In this document: piece after piece, positions 1 through 38,505 of the stretch
Layout of the letters: each line of letters opens with the position of its first letter
Numbering within the stretch: position 1 is the stretch's first letter
Source: Asterias rubens
Lineage: Eukaryota > Echinodermata > Asteroidea > Forcipulatida > Asteriidae
DNA: 64,000 nt
Direction of reading: 5' to 3'
Assembly (NCBI RefSeq): GCF_902459465.1
Contig: NC_047068.1
Coordinates: forward strand, 5,456,001 to 5,520,000
Translations under genes and position numbers: made by a program
The notes under the pieces: model-generated
Database searches by the model: none
Seen by the model: the letters and a program-made list of their open reading frames with translations, nothing else
What the model was told of the DNA's origin: nothing

Positions 1-196
1 TTAAACGTAACATTTTTTAAAGTTTTTAATTTTATTTTTTAATTCCACTTGAAGGGTATCGTCATAAAACACAGTGGGATTTTGAGGTTGGAGACTTCTA
101 GTTTTGTTTGCATCTTTCTAAGGACTCTATATCTAAACATTCATTTGAATTTTACAAGATGTCTTGTATTGGCCAGAGTGATAATCAATGTTGTAC
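1..196 (-). other. Intron of the LMTK-like gene, running off the left edge
   Basis: This follows the splice donor (GTACAA) of the kinase exon at 197-324. The reading frame after the donor shows no kinase-like continuation. I see no further exon before the edge, so the rest of the kinase domain and the long C-terminal tail expected of the family lie outside the window. Confidence 0.5.
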
Positions 197-324
197 CTGT
201 ATGGTTGAACTTCTTGAAGAAACAACAGTTGCTCTTCTGGTGATGCATTGTCCCGTAGTTGCTTAACAACAACACGTGTCTTACGCAGGCCGGGATGCAT
301 CCGCTGAGCTTCCCCCTGTAGAAC
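197..324 (-). CDS. LMTK-family kinase, exon with beta3 lysine (partial gene)
   Basis: A 128-nt exon reads VLQGEAQRMHPGLRKTRVVV then KQLRDNASPEEQLLFLQEVQ and PYR. The acceptor is TTTGAAG before GTTCTACAG, and the donor is CAG then GTACAA. It joins the 620-940 exon in frame to give GNGWFGK-VLQGE. This is the N-lobe of the lemur-tail kinase family (LMTK/AATYK): VVVK holds the ATP-binding lysine of beta3, and the 'SPEEQ...FLQE.QPYR' stretch is typical of that family. Family members are single-pass membrane kinases with a very long cytoplasmic tail, acting in vesicle traffic and neuronal signalling in vertebrates. The catalytic loop and C-terminal tail are not in the window. I am confident of the family but not of which LMTK it corresponds to. 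Confidence 0.8.
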
Positions 325-619
325 CTTCAAACAGAGAATCCACTTTTAATAAACATTCCACATTTTCCACGCACAGGCAGGGAATGTAAGACAAAATCTT
401 GACAGACTTCACGTAGGGAGTCTAGGTTCTTTCAATTGGAACTGTATTTCAGACTTTGCAATATTGCCTCAACCAAGCTTTCTTGATTCAAAAACATAGA
501 TGTTAAACCAATGTTTGTATGAGAGAGAAATCGGGTGAATGGGCAATCCAACATTTTGTTTTTTTCCTAATAACCAACAGTGTCCGGAGATTTAAAAGAT
601 TGTATTGATCCTAACTTAC

Positions 620-940
620 CTTTCCGAACCATCCATTACCCATCTCATCAACGTAGCTAATCTGACTCCTAGGAAACTGAAACCTTGGAGAATCAATCAG
701 TTTAATACTCTGCACTGTCTGACCAGGACTCGAACCCCCTCCTCCTCCAACCCTCAATACATTAACCCACTGATTAGTGGTACGACCAGGGAGTTGAGGT
801 AGAGGTTCGATGGTGACTGCATCGGTATCAGAGGCTCCTGGTGGATGGCTTGGGGTGCTCATGGTTGGGGGACTGAAGTCAGCAAAGCTGGTGTAGTTCT
901 GACCCACTACGGACTGCTCTGTTGTCGTCTCTTCAAATTT
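620..940 (-). CDS. LMTK-family kinase, juxtamembrane and glycine-loop exon
   Basis: A 321-nt exon (107 codons) starts at KFEETTTEQ after a CTGCAG acceptor and ends at GNGWFGK before a consensus GTAAGT donor. The first part is a Pro/Ser/Thr-rich juxtamembrane segment (FADFSPPTMSTPSHPPG). It includes a GGGGGSS run and ends QISYVDEMGNGWFGK, the nucleotide-binding glycine loop in the form GNGWFGKV that is characteristic of LMTK kinases. The preceding residues correspond to the acidic/aromatic segment that follows the membrane span in the family. The phase-0 junction to the next exon restores GWFGKVLQGE. The membrane-spanning exon that should precede it was not found between 941 and 2549. Confidence 0.8.
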
Positions 941-1054
941 CTGCAGCATTTGAGAAAGTATGGAAAATTCTAGATCACACTTTGGTCAACAAAAACTGAA
1001 TGAATAGAAATATCACACATTTCACAACAATGTGTCATGCGCTTTACATGTACA

Positions 1055-1337
1055 TTAGTGCCTTTGTCATTGGGCCAATAACACTCCATTAATCTTTCTC
1101 AGGTCCCCTCGCAGTATGACAGCCCTGAGCTGCCGTGGCCCTCCAGTGGCTTTTCTTATACACAACATCAATCTCTACCCTCGCAGGTACCCATTAATAC
1201 CCTATGGTGAAGAGAAGCAATTATAGTAAAGTATCTTGCTCAAGGACACAAGTGTCATGACTAATTCGAACCTACACCCTGATGACTTAACCAACAGAAC
1301 TTGAATGTGATGCTCTAAACCACTTGGCCATGACACT
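1055..1337 (-). mobile_element. tRNA-derived SINE (class II tRNA head)
   Basis: Read on the minus strand, the element opens GTGTCATGGCCAAGTGG (A box), has GGTTCGAAT as B box about 60 nt later, and continues GTCATGACACTTGTGTCC then a body with CTTGAGCAAGATACT. This is the layout of SINEs with a leucine/serine-tRNA-like head. A second copy of the same family is at 50630-50942 and a related one at 42996-43180. The far end is approximate. Confidence 0.7.
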
Positions 1338-1719
1338 TCATGTCATCGCCAAAAATTTGATCTACAAAAGATATAAAAACCCTTTATATCAGTTTAGTTT
1401 TAATGTCTTTCTCTGTATTTGTTATTGTTGTCAGTCAATAACAGACACAGAAGAAACAGAGAGGGGTAAAATAAAAAATGATGAGGAACGACAGGCTTAC
1501 AGCAAAACCAGTTCTGCAGCAGAAAGAACACCCAATCAAAGTAATGGCCAAACAGATACAGGATGCAATGGAGAAAACACTCATCAGTGTAGCTTCGGAA
1601 ACAGTATCTGGAGGAAATAATCAGAAAATCCATCAAAATACATGATATCCGGTTCAATTTCATCAATCAACCGAGTAATAAACTGCAAGAGAAACTGATT
1701 GGGTAAAAAGAACAACAAT

Positions 1720-1862
1720 ATTGACAAAATAGAAGGACCGCTAACATAGGGCTAGATAGCTCAGTTGGTGGAGTGCTGGTACAATAATCTGGGAGGTCGT
1801 TGGTTCAAATCCCACTCTAGTCAATTTTTCTTTGTCCAACCCGAATCGTTTTCAACAACTCA
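1720..1862 (+). mobile_element. tRNA-derived SINE with cloverleaf-like head
   Basis: From 1749 a tRNA-like sequence can be folded. The GGCTAGA acceptor stem pairs with TCTAGTC, TAGCTCAGTTGG forms the A box and D arm, and GGTTCAAATCC is the B box. The anticodon loop lacks the invariant T33 and its stem is weak, so this is not a working tRNA. The upstream motif TTGACAAAATAG is shared with the inverted copy at 38400-38505. The downstream TTTGTCCAACCC tail recurs near 53190, so the three copies define a dispersed family. Confidence 0.7.
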
Positions 1863-1876
1863 ACTCATATCTCATG

Positions 1877-1979
1877 TTCAGATGGGGCTTTGTCCAAAGT
1901 CCAGTTTTTGAATGCGATGCAGCAGAGCAAACGGCAGATCATATCATCACAACCTACCCATGTTTAAACCACAAATGAC
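1877..1979 (+). pseudogene. LINE reverse-transcriptase C-terminal remnant
   Basis: One frame reads FRWGFVQSPVFECDAAEQTA then DHIITTYP before a stop. This matches the pattern W-G-L-x-x-S-x-x-C-x-C-x-A-x-E-Q-T-x-D-H-I-I-x-x-C-P at the C-terminal end of many non-LTR retrotransposon polymerases, downstream of the RT domain. The last cysteine position of the pattern has become Tyr. Only about 34 codons remain and there is no RT domain nearby. It directly follows the tail of the SINE at 1720-1862. Confidence 0.5.
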
Positions 1980-2549
1980 ATCCCTAGGGTAATGAAAGTG
2001 GATGAGGCCAGTTTTTATCTCGACATACGTGAGAAGAAAAACTTATTTGGTAAGGTCACCTGCTGCCTATTTTCAACAATTAAGCTTGGTTCATACTTCC
2101 TACGAACCGAGCTTTCTAAGTTATAAAACTGGCATTTGGCATTTTGGCCAGCGGACCACTGTTAACTTGTTAAGGGAGATTCTGGTATCTGTATCTGTCG
2201 AATACTGCTCTAAACTCCTCACAGGATATATAAGTTGCAGGTGTGGTGTGGGCAAGTGGACAAAAACTAGTGGCGAGCTCCCCTTATGAAAGTGGTACTA
2301 CACATTAAAACAGTTTACCAGCTGAAATAGAAATACCTCAGAATGTATATAATTTTTATGGAATCTGGCAACAGGCCCGATCCACAATGTTATTTCTGGT
2401 AATAAAACCAAAGGTACCTCATGTTGGGGGAGGGGGGGGGGGGGTTGTGATGGCAAATTTTAACACATGGTTCATCGTACAACATGCGGCTCTTGGGTAT
2501 AAGGGCCATGACCAAAAGCTACAGTTATCACAGCTAGTTTATTACTTGC

Positions 2550-2664
2550 CTTTTGTGTCCACTAAAGAGGCAGCATCTCCACATCCAGAGGGGATCAAAA
2601 CTAGACCAAGAGCCAAGAAGCTCCATCTGAGTCTCATTGTGTCCGTCCGGAATGATAAAGCCAT
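2550..2664 (-). CDS. Candidate LMTK-like first coding exon (signal peptide)
   Basis: Starting from ATG at 2664 the minus strand encodes 38 residues, including MRLRWSFLALGLVLIPSG then CGDAASLVDTK. This is a basic n-region, hydrophobic core and small-residue cleavage region typical of a signal peptide. LMTK proteins begin with a signal peptide followed by a short lumenal part. The exon ends AAAG before GCAAGTAA, which would be a non-canonical GC-AG donor with otherwise perfect consensus. A TTCCAG acceptor lies about 20 nt upstream of the ATG. The position upstream of the two kinase exons and the strand both fit, but the linking exon with the membrane span is missing from my reading, so the connection is inferred. 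Confidence 0.4.
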
Positions 2665-3675
2665 GCTGACTGGTTGAAGCTGGAAGTCACTTTCTTAAAA
2701 TGTTACATCTGACAAGACAAGAACACAGCTTTGTTAATGACACCAATCAATGATTAATATAGGCCCTAGATGGTAAAAGCTTAAAGTTGGTGTAATTTCC
2801 TTCCTCTAGACTTGGAGAGTCTGTGTCAATGCATGGAGGAAGAGTCAATGTGACTTTAATTAGGGTCTTCATAACGGGGCTCTACCTCCATGGTGAGGGT
2901 TACTGGTGACAGAAAGGTCTGAAAACAATGACAACAACTTCAGGAGGAGATTGTCATAGTACATGTAGCCACATTAAACACTTAACAAAACAATGCCGTT
3001 GCCATGGTATGCAATGGAATCCCTCGGAAGAGTCAAACATATTGCCACTACTTAGCACTTGGCATAGCAGGATGGGATAGTTAGTTCGTAACCCGATAAT
3101 CGTAACCCTTCATCCTCCCGACTGTCGGGAGCCGTAACCCTCCATCTTCCCGACTGTCGGGGATGAATCTGACATACCCCAGTCCCAGAAGTGAAAGCAG
3201 GTAGATCAACATTAAATTTAACAAACTCAGAAGAAAAAGAGCGTGACATCTGTAGTGTATGTATGTGAAGAAAATAACACAGGCTACGGCAAATTTATTA
3301 TTAATAGTATTAGGGTTAGGCCTACACTTAGTTAGTTTATAGAGTTAGCTGGTGTTTAGGCAGACATATAATCATCATGTCTGAATTAAATGTCTAAAAT
3401 TTCTCAACCCTGCTAAGTAAGCAGAAACAAGCACTAAACTACTGTAAAATAAGATGATTCGTGACAAAAAGTGTGGCAGCTGTGAAGAAGTCACAACAAA
3501 AGTGACCATAAAACATGATAAATCCCACAATCCATGGGTCCAGATGCAGATTGAGATAGAAATAAAATTAAAAAAATTATTTAAAAAATAATTATCATCA
3601 GTTGCTCGAAAACTAACTAAAACAGAATTCCAACCATAAACAGCCAGGGGAATGTGCACACTGAAAAGGGAACTC
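2665..3675. other. Presumed LMTK-like intron 1; short GC-rich repeat near 3100-3165
   Basis: No convincing exon. Near 3105-3165 the motif CCCGACTGTCGGG (a perfect 13-nt palindrome around its centre) occurs twice, each next to CGTAACCCT. This resembles the arm sequence of the hairpin element at 11137-11226. A short open stretch at 3166-3249 (minus) has splice-like edges but no recognisable domain. Confidence 0.4.
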
Positions 3676-3850
3676 ACCAGCGTGAAAAAAAACATTCCTA
3701 CGTTCTTTTGAAATCCTACGCCACAGTTTCGGAATGTGGGTGTTCACCATTCATTACACACACTGTTTGTTTACGATAGGTGGTTGTGGAAAGCATGCAA
3801 AATCCAGACGTTTTCTTTTTACCTTCCTTGTACACCTACAAAATACTGTG
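3676..3850 (-). other. Candidate 5' exon of the LMTK-like gene
   Basis: On the minus strand a strong donor (CACGCTG then GTGAGT) sits at 3675-3676. The upstream sequence has no long ORF, only short ATG-initiated frames, as expected of a 5' UTR. One ATG 18 nt before the donor (MFFFTL) would stay in frame with the signal-peptide exon at 2550-2664. The transcription start is not defined by the sequence. Confidence 0.3.
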
Positions 3851-4010
3851 GATTGCTACAATAATTGACAATAGAGGGCGCTAATTGCAATGAGTAGATT
3901 GTGGGCGTTTCGTGGAAATGTTGAGGCTGTTCTTTTTTCCTCCCTCTGGAAAAGTTTCCTGCGTAGATATTTTTCGGATCCTTTTGGAGACACAAACACA
4001 AGAGGGCAGA
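3851..4010. promoter_or_regulatory. Probable bidirectional promoter between LMTK-like gene and RPS9
   Basis: This is the gap between the candidate minus-strand leader exon (donor at 3676) and the candidate plus-strand TOP exon (4011-4038). It contains ATAGAGGGCGCTAA at 3871-3884, a CTCF-core-like motif; a second AGAGGGCGCA lies at about 4288. No clear TATA box is visible, which is normal for ribosomal protein genes. The promoter role is inferred from the two flanking exon candidates. Confidence 0.35.
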
Positions 4011-4038
4011 CTTCCTTTCCAATTTTATCCGTGCGTGT
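4011..4038 (+). other. Candidate RPS9 5'-TOP leader exon
   Basis: The sequence CTTCCTTTCC (ten pyrimidines starting with C) looks like a 5' terminal oligopyrimidine tract, which marks transcription starts of ribosomal protein mRNAs. It is followed 28 nt later by a consensus donor GTAAGT at 4039. RPS9 genes in other animals have a short non-coding first exon, and the coding exon here is preceded by an acceptor (TTTCTAG at 5801-5807). Joining the two gives a 47-nt leader. The assignment is inferred. Confidence 0.45.
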
Positions 4039-5807
4039 GTAAGTTTCGCAACATTATTCTGTTGTCCTTTTTGACAACATTTTTAGTCTATTAAAATAAA
4101 TAAGTGATTTTATTCCTTCACAAGATTCATCATTGATATTTAGAGATTATTTAGGTGTCATAGAGCTTTTTGGGGGAGTGTTCATGAAATACATAGTGGG
4201 TTTTTTTCGGTGAGCACTTTCATGGCACACCCGACTCATCTTTGCTTACCCATGTCGTGGGACACGTGCATCTTTCGGTCTGTTGATAGAGGGCGCACTT
4301 TAAAATATTTTTAGGCGAATTTTGTGTGTTTCTTGTTTTTCTAATGCAACTAACGTAGACAAATTATACTACTGACATTCCTTAAGTTCTAAAAGGGAAA
4401 ATACGATTAAAAGAAAATGTACGTTTGTATATAATTTAAAAAATTTAATGAAATTAAGTAATTATTCCAAGTGAAGTGGCTCATGATCATATATTTATTG
4501 ACCAAACCAACCAATTACAGGAAAGGATACAAACAAAAATATATGAAATATTCATATAGCCTATATAAAAACAATCTGATATGTACAAAGATAAAAATTT
4601 AAAAAAAATCATCTTAGGAAAGAAAGTTAAAGCATACATTGAAGATTAAGTAAAATAAAATAGGGAACAGAACAGACCACCGTGAAGGGCTGAAAATGTA
4701 TTTAAAATAAATTTTAAAAGCAGAAGCCTACATTAAATTATAAACAGAATAAACGATAAAAAGACAAGGGATTTGTTGGGCGCGATCGATCAATTGCGCT
4801 GCGCTATTGAAAGATCAATTGGTCGCGCAGCAATCGGTCGATCGCGCAACAATCAGTCGATCGCGCAATGATCATCTTTGCGCAATTGACCGATCACGCT
4901 ACCAGTATTTTTTCCGTGATCAGCCGATTGTGCAGGAAAGGCTTTTCGCAATCTGCCAATAGTGCAGGAATGGGTTTGCGGGGTCGACCGATCATGCAGG
5001 AAAAGTTTTGCGCGATCAACCGATCGTGCAGGAAAATTTTTACGCGATCTACCGATCGTGCAGGAATGGGTTTGCGCGATCGGCCGAGCAATTTCTCAAA
5101 GCAATAAAATTCATTGCAAGACAAATTTTCAGTATCACCATAGTGATTTATATTGTGATGTCACACTTAAGTTAGCAACTACGATTGATTTGCAGTTACG
5201 ATCAATCTTACATCTTTGTGAATTCGGCCCCTGAACATCGGCCGATCGGGCCAAACAATTCCTGCACAATCGGCCGATCGCACAAAACCATTCCTGCACA
5301 ATTGGCCGATCGTGCAAAACCATTCCTGCACAATCGGCCGATCGCGCCGAGCCAATCCCGCACGATAGGTTGATCGCGCATGTCCGTTGCCGAATGTTGC
5401 GCGATCGACCAATTGTTGGGCGATCGCCCGATTGTTGCACGATCTACCGATTGTTGCGCGATCGACCGATTGCTGCGTGACCAATAGATATTTCAATAGC
5501 GCAGCGCGATCGGTCGATAGCGCAGGGCGGTCGGATGATCGCGCAGATTGACCGATAGCGCCAAATAGATTCATGCATGTTGTGAATATTTTTAGTTTTT
5601 TTAAACCTAGCTTTGCCTTGTGGAATTTGTTACATTTATTACTTGGTCTTGTATTTGGCATCAGTTCGACTGCTGCTGCAGGTAGTTATTAAAACAGAAC
5701 TTATTTGGCTCTTCTCCATGACCTGTAAACTGCAAACTCAATGGTATAATTAAAAAAATTGACAACAATAAAAAATAAAAAGTTATTTTCACTGAAATCA
5801 TTTCTAG
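4039..5807 (+). other. Presumed RPS9 leader intron
   Basis: If the TOP exon is right, this is a 1.77-kb intron. Positions 4100-4770 are plain A+T-rich DNA with no feature I can name. Positions 4776-5564 hold a foldback element. The acceptor TTTCTAG at 5801-5807 precedes the exon with the start codon. Confidence 0.45.
4776..5564. mobile_element. Foldback-type element with CGATCG-rich subrepeat arms
   Basis: Two arms of roughly 310-330 bp are inverted around a unique A+T-rich centre (about 5095-5225). The left end reads TTGGGCGCGATCGATCAAT, and the right end on the opposite strand reads TTGGCGCTATCGGTCAAT. Each arm is itself tandem. The outer part has units with CAATCGGTCGATCGCGCAA, and the inner part has ~32-bp units with TGCAGGAATGGGTTTGCG and CGATCGGCCGATCG. 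Long terminal inverted repeats made of short direct subrepeats are the hallmark of foldback elements. There is no coding capacity. The overlapping short reading frames on both strands come from the repeat and are not genes. Confidence 0.65.
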
Positions 5808-5826
5808 GTCCATCTGAGACGTCAAC

Positions 5827-8051
<2,225 letters not shown>

Positions 8052-8328
8052 ATGCAATGCTGAGGAAGAGGAAGAACTCTCTGAGAAATAACATCTTCTC
8101 TTGACTCTAGACCATCTTGGATATTATGGCAATCTCAAGATGTACAATATCTTGTGATAACTTGAATATTATAGATCACAACTTTCACAGAATGAGAAAT
8201 GACAGTCAATATAATCCTTCTGTTGAACTGTAGTATTTTGTTCCTTTCAATCATTGACCAACACCAAGGACTTCAATGTCAATCTCTTTTCAGTTAAGCA
8301 TCTTAGAACTCAGATCTTCTTTGTCAGA

Positions 8329-8334
8329 AATAAA
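8329..8334 (+). terminator. RPS9 proximal poly(A) signal
   Basis: AATAAA about 278 nt after the stop codon. It lies just upstream of the 34-bp tandem array, so use of this site or of the one at 8599 would exclude or include the array in the mRNA. Confidence 0.5.
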
Positions 8335-8354
8335 GTAAATTGCGTTCTTTATTC

Positions 8355-8520
8355 TGTTGTTATAATGTCACTGTCTTTGAAATGACAATGTTGTTGTAAT
8401 GTCACTGTCTTTGAAATGACAATGTTGTTGTAATGTCACTGTCTTTGAAATGACAATGTTGTTGTAATGTCACTGTCTTTGAAATGACAATGTTGTTGTA
8501 ATGTCACTGTCTTAAAATTG
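8355..8520 (+). repeat. 34-bp tandem array in the RPS9 3' UTR
   Basis: About five copies of a 34-bp unit containing AATGTCACTGTCTTTGAAAT then GACAATGTTGTTGT. Each unit can form a small hairpin (TGTCA with TGACA). The last unit decays into TGTCTTAAAATTGACATC. Confidence 0.85.
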
Positions 8521-8598
8521 ACATCATCTTTAAAGGACACTATCTTTGTATCAATAATGTCTTTGAATTGTCATTGTCATGTTCTTTCTTAAACATCC

Positions 8599-8604
8599 AA
8601 TAAA
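8599..8604 (+). terminator. RPS9 distal poly(A) signal
   Basis: AATAAA within CATCCAATAAAGCAGCTTG, about 548 nt after the stop. T/G-rich sequence follows (8641 on: GTTTTTTGTGTTGCC), as expected downstream of a cleavage site. Confidence 0.55.
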
Positions 8605-8830
8605 GCAGCTTGACTCCTCAGGCAAATCAGAAAAGTAAAATGTTTTTTGTGTTGCCTTTTTATTGTTTGTGTCTATTTTTTTTATTAGTGACGGGGTTTG
8701 GAGATCATTGTGGAATCATGTAGAAATCAAATAATGACTGGTTTCAAATTAAACAAAAGCAATCCAATTTTACAATCTTGTATTCCAATTTGCCCTTCCC
8801 TCAACGAAAAAGATAAATAATGAAATAATT

Positions 8831-9093
8831 TTAAAGGCACTGGACGCTTGGTAGTTACTCAAAATAGTCGTTGGCCTAAAATCTTAATTGGTAACGAGCA
8901 ATGGAGAGCCTGAAGCCTAACTGAGAGCACACTAACTTGTGCAAAAAGCGCATTTTTTTCTCTTGTAATATCTTGCAACTTTGGTGACCGTTTGAGTTAA
9001 ACTTTTCACAGATTTGATATTTTAAGCATGTTTGGATACACCAAGTGAGAATACTGGTCTTTGAAAATTACCAAAGGTGTCCAGAGCCATTAA
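8831..9093 (+). mobile_element. TTAA-flanked MITE, family 1 (short copy)
   Basis: Bounded by TTAA on both sides, with ends AGGCACTGGACGC and GTGTCCAGAGCC in inverted orientation. Internal GGTAACGAGCAATGGAGAG matches the other family members, but part of the ~375-bp body is missing. Confidence 0.7.
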
Positions 9094-9117
9094 CAATGTT
9101 TGACAGTAATTCTTTCT

Positions 9118-9474
9118 TTAAATGCACAGGACAATATTGATATTTTTCAAAGACTAGTCTTCTCAGTTGGTGTATCCCAACATGTGCACAAAATAAGAAA
9201 ACTGTGAAAATTTGAACTCCTTTGGTCATCGAAGTTGCAAGTAATTAATGGGGGAAAAAACACCCTTGTCCCGCGAAGTTGTGTGCTTTCAGTTGTTGAT
9301 GTTGGGACCTCAAAATCTAATTCTAAGGTCTCAAAATCAAATTTGTGGAAAATTACTTCCTACGTTATTCAGAGGGAGCCGTTACCCACAATGTTTTATA
9401 CTATCGACAGCTTTTGTAAGTTTTTATGCTAACAACTATTTTGAGTAATTACCAATAGTGTCCACTGCCTTTAA
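9118..9474 (-). mobile_element. TTAA-flanked MITE, family 1 (inverted copy)
   Basis: Same family as 24616-25000, in the opposite orientation. It contains TTTCAAAGACTAGTCTTCTC at the left and AATTACCAATAGTGTCCACT then GCCT-TTAA at the right. It lies directly after the previous copy, and its left end is degraded. The short open frames inside are shared by chance with the other copies. Confidence 0.75.
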
Positions 9475-9746
9475 GTCGAGGCACACCTAGTTTTGCATGG
9501 GGTGAATTTGCTATGTATGTACAAAGGGGTTTGAGTGAAAGAATCCGCTCCGAATTATTTATTCTGTTTGCTGCGGAATTCTGCACCCCATCCTGGAAGC
9601 ACATAATTCCAAGGTAGAGCCATGAAAGAGGTGCATGGAGAGAAGATGGTTTTATGGATTGATGAATTGAAATGTTTACCAGAAATGTTGGACCCAAAAA
9701 CATTGGTTCACTAAAAATCTAAAATGTGTTCAAAGCAATTATAACC

Positions 9747-10050
9747 TTAAAGGCAGTGGACACTATTGATAATTACTCCACATAATTATTTTAGCTTAAA
9801 AACTTACTTGGTAACGAGTAATGGAGAGCTGAGCTGTTGATAGTATGAAACATCTGAAATAATGCGTTTTCAAGAAAGAAGTAATTTTCCAAGAATTGGA
9901 TTTTGAGACCTCAGAATTAGATTTTGAGATTGTAACCTCCACGACCAATTAAGCTCAAATTTTCACATGTTTGTCATTTTAGGCATATGTTGAGATACAC
10001 AAAGTGAGAAGACTGGTCTTTACAATCACCATTAGTGTCCAGTGTCTTAA
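9747..10050 (+). mobile_element. TTAA-flanked MITE, family 1
   Basis: Starts TTAA-AGGCAGTGGACACTAT and ends AGTGTCCAGTGTC-TTAA. The body is about 300 bp with the family's GGTAACGAGTAATGGAGAG segment. It is the third copy within 1.3 kb downstream of RPS9. Confidence 0.75.
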
Positions 10051-10059
10051 AGCATGGAG

Positions 10060-10631
10060 GTAGAAGCTTGAAGTAAAAAAACCCAGATGTATTGACATAC
10101 CCCCCTCCCAATGAATAATGTACACGCCCCTAAAGGGTTCTTGTACCGACACCCCCAAAAATATCCGAACTATCTTACGTGCAGAAACCGCAGCCTTTGA
10201 AAACAACGGGTACCCGGCTATTCATGTTCTGAATGAACGGGGTGTGTGCATCGCGTACCAGTGTATTGTGGTTTAGCGTGCAAATTCAATCAAGTTGAGC
10301 TTCTAGTTTCAAGTTTTCTGGACACATCTTCACGAAGTGGGGAGTTTACACATTTTAGACTAAATATCACAAAAGTGTATAGGCCTACCAAAGTGTGACA
10401 AAATGCTTCTTAGATAGTGTATGTGTACTTCTTACTCCAGAAACATTTCAAATCAAAGGCGTTATTTACTTCAGTATCGGTGTCTGTAATTGTGAAATAA
10501 AAAGTCCGAGACTGAGGTTTTTCACACAGTGCAGTTGAGATTGTCGGCCGTCTACTTTGAACAAACTACCCGCCAGTGGTGGGCAAACAGGAATCGCCAA
10601 GTTCGTTAACAACAAACCCCGCCTCAAGATG
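10060..10631 (+). promoter_or_regulatory. Upstream region and 5' UTR of the plus-strand Rac gene
   Basis: Between the MITE cluster and the start codon at 10632 there is no coding sequence. The last ~100 nt (GGCCGTCTACTTTGAAC ... CCCCGCCTCAAG) is less A+T-rich and probably includes the leader. No TATA box or splice acceptor stands out. The call rests on position only. Confidence 0.3.
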
Positions 10632-37593
<26,962 letters not shown>

Positions 37594-38399
37594 GGAGTGG
37601 CATTGATGTAGAATAGTATGTAACCTAGCATGCAAGCAGATTATATGTAGTGTGGTTTCTGGATTGTATTTACTGGACTCTTGAGGGCGCTGTTTGACTC
37701 TGATAACTGATTTCTTGAGGGCGCTGTTTGACTTTGATCATAAAAATAGAAGCATGGAGAAGGTTAAGTGTGCCTTTAAGCGGAGTAGGCTAAAGATGTT
37801 TCATTCATGTGTCATGTGGCTTCCATAATAATTGTCCATTTGCCGACTAAGAGGGCGTTTACATTAGATGCAGATGACAATCAAGCGCACCATTCTCCTA
37901 GTTCTATTTCTATGATGAAAATATGTGAATTAAAAAATACCATACCTCAGGGGCTTATTTCATTATGCTGCCAAGCAAGTTTGTTAAGCATTAAGCAAGT
38001 TTTGCTTAGCCAAAACAAATTACCAGCCAGGTCTCCCTGGTATGTATATTATTTGTTTTTTGCTTATCAGGTAATTATGTTTGGCAAGCCGCAATATGTT
38101 CAGCCTAGCAGCTCTATGAAGCCTTTACTCAAATATCAAATTCAGATTCAACTTCAACTCTGTCCAGTATTGGGAGATTAAGGTTTGTGTTGTCTACTTT
38201 GTCAGTTTTGTACATTGTTTGTCTTGGGAATCTGCTTTATGATGGAGTGTTGTGACATTGCAGCTCTCCACATCTAATCCCCTGTGCATTTACATGTTTT
38301 AAACATTGATACATGTATGAGGAGCCTGACTACTGTTGCCTCAAACCTTAAGGTACATGAATTTGTATGGAAGATACATGACTTTTGGCGGAACAAAGA

Positions 38400-38505
38400 C
38401 AGATTGACTAAAGCATGCCTTAAACCTGCAACCTGGGGATTAACATGCTGACACTCTACTAACTGAGCTACCTAGCCCTAATGTTGGCAGTCAACCTATT
38501 TTGTC
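38400..38505 (-). mobile_element. tRNA-derived SINE, same family as 1720-1862
   Basis: On the minus strand: ATATTGACAAAATAGG, then CCAACATTAGGGCTAGGTAG, CTCAGTTAGTAGAG (A box) and a degenerate B box GGTTGCAGGTTTAA. The pre-A-box segment matches the copy at 1720, showing that it belongs to the element. Confidence 0.7.

Larger units (their letters stand above)
941..2549 (-). other. LMTK-like intron(s) with SINEs and a LINE remnant
   Basis: This region separates the juxtamembrane exon from the candidate signal-peptide exon. It contains a minus-strand SINE (1055-1337), a plus-strand tRNA-derived SINE (1720-1862), a LINE C-terminal remnant (1877-1979) and a G-rich run near 2424-2442. A transmembrane exon is expected here from the family architecture, but I could not identify one with both splice sites and a hydrophobic segment. 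Confidence 0.5.

Noticed and set aside
1745..1825. Possible functional tRNA gene
   Set aside because: A and B boxes are good, but the anticodon stem is broken and T33 is missing; sequence shared with other dispersed copies shows it is a SINE.
3166..3249. Possible extra kinase exon (minus strand)
   Set aside because: Acceptor-like and donor-like sequences are present, but the 28-codon peptide has no family similarity and overlaps a local repeat.
5135..5661. Open frames of 101 and 160 codons on the minus strand
   Set aside because: They run through the CGATCG-rich foldback arms; composition follows the repeat and no domain is present.
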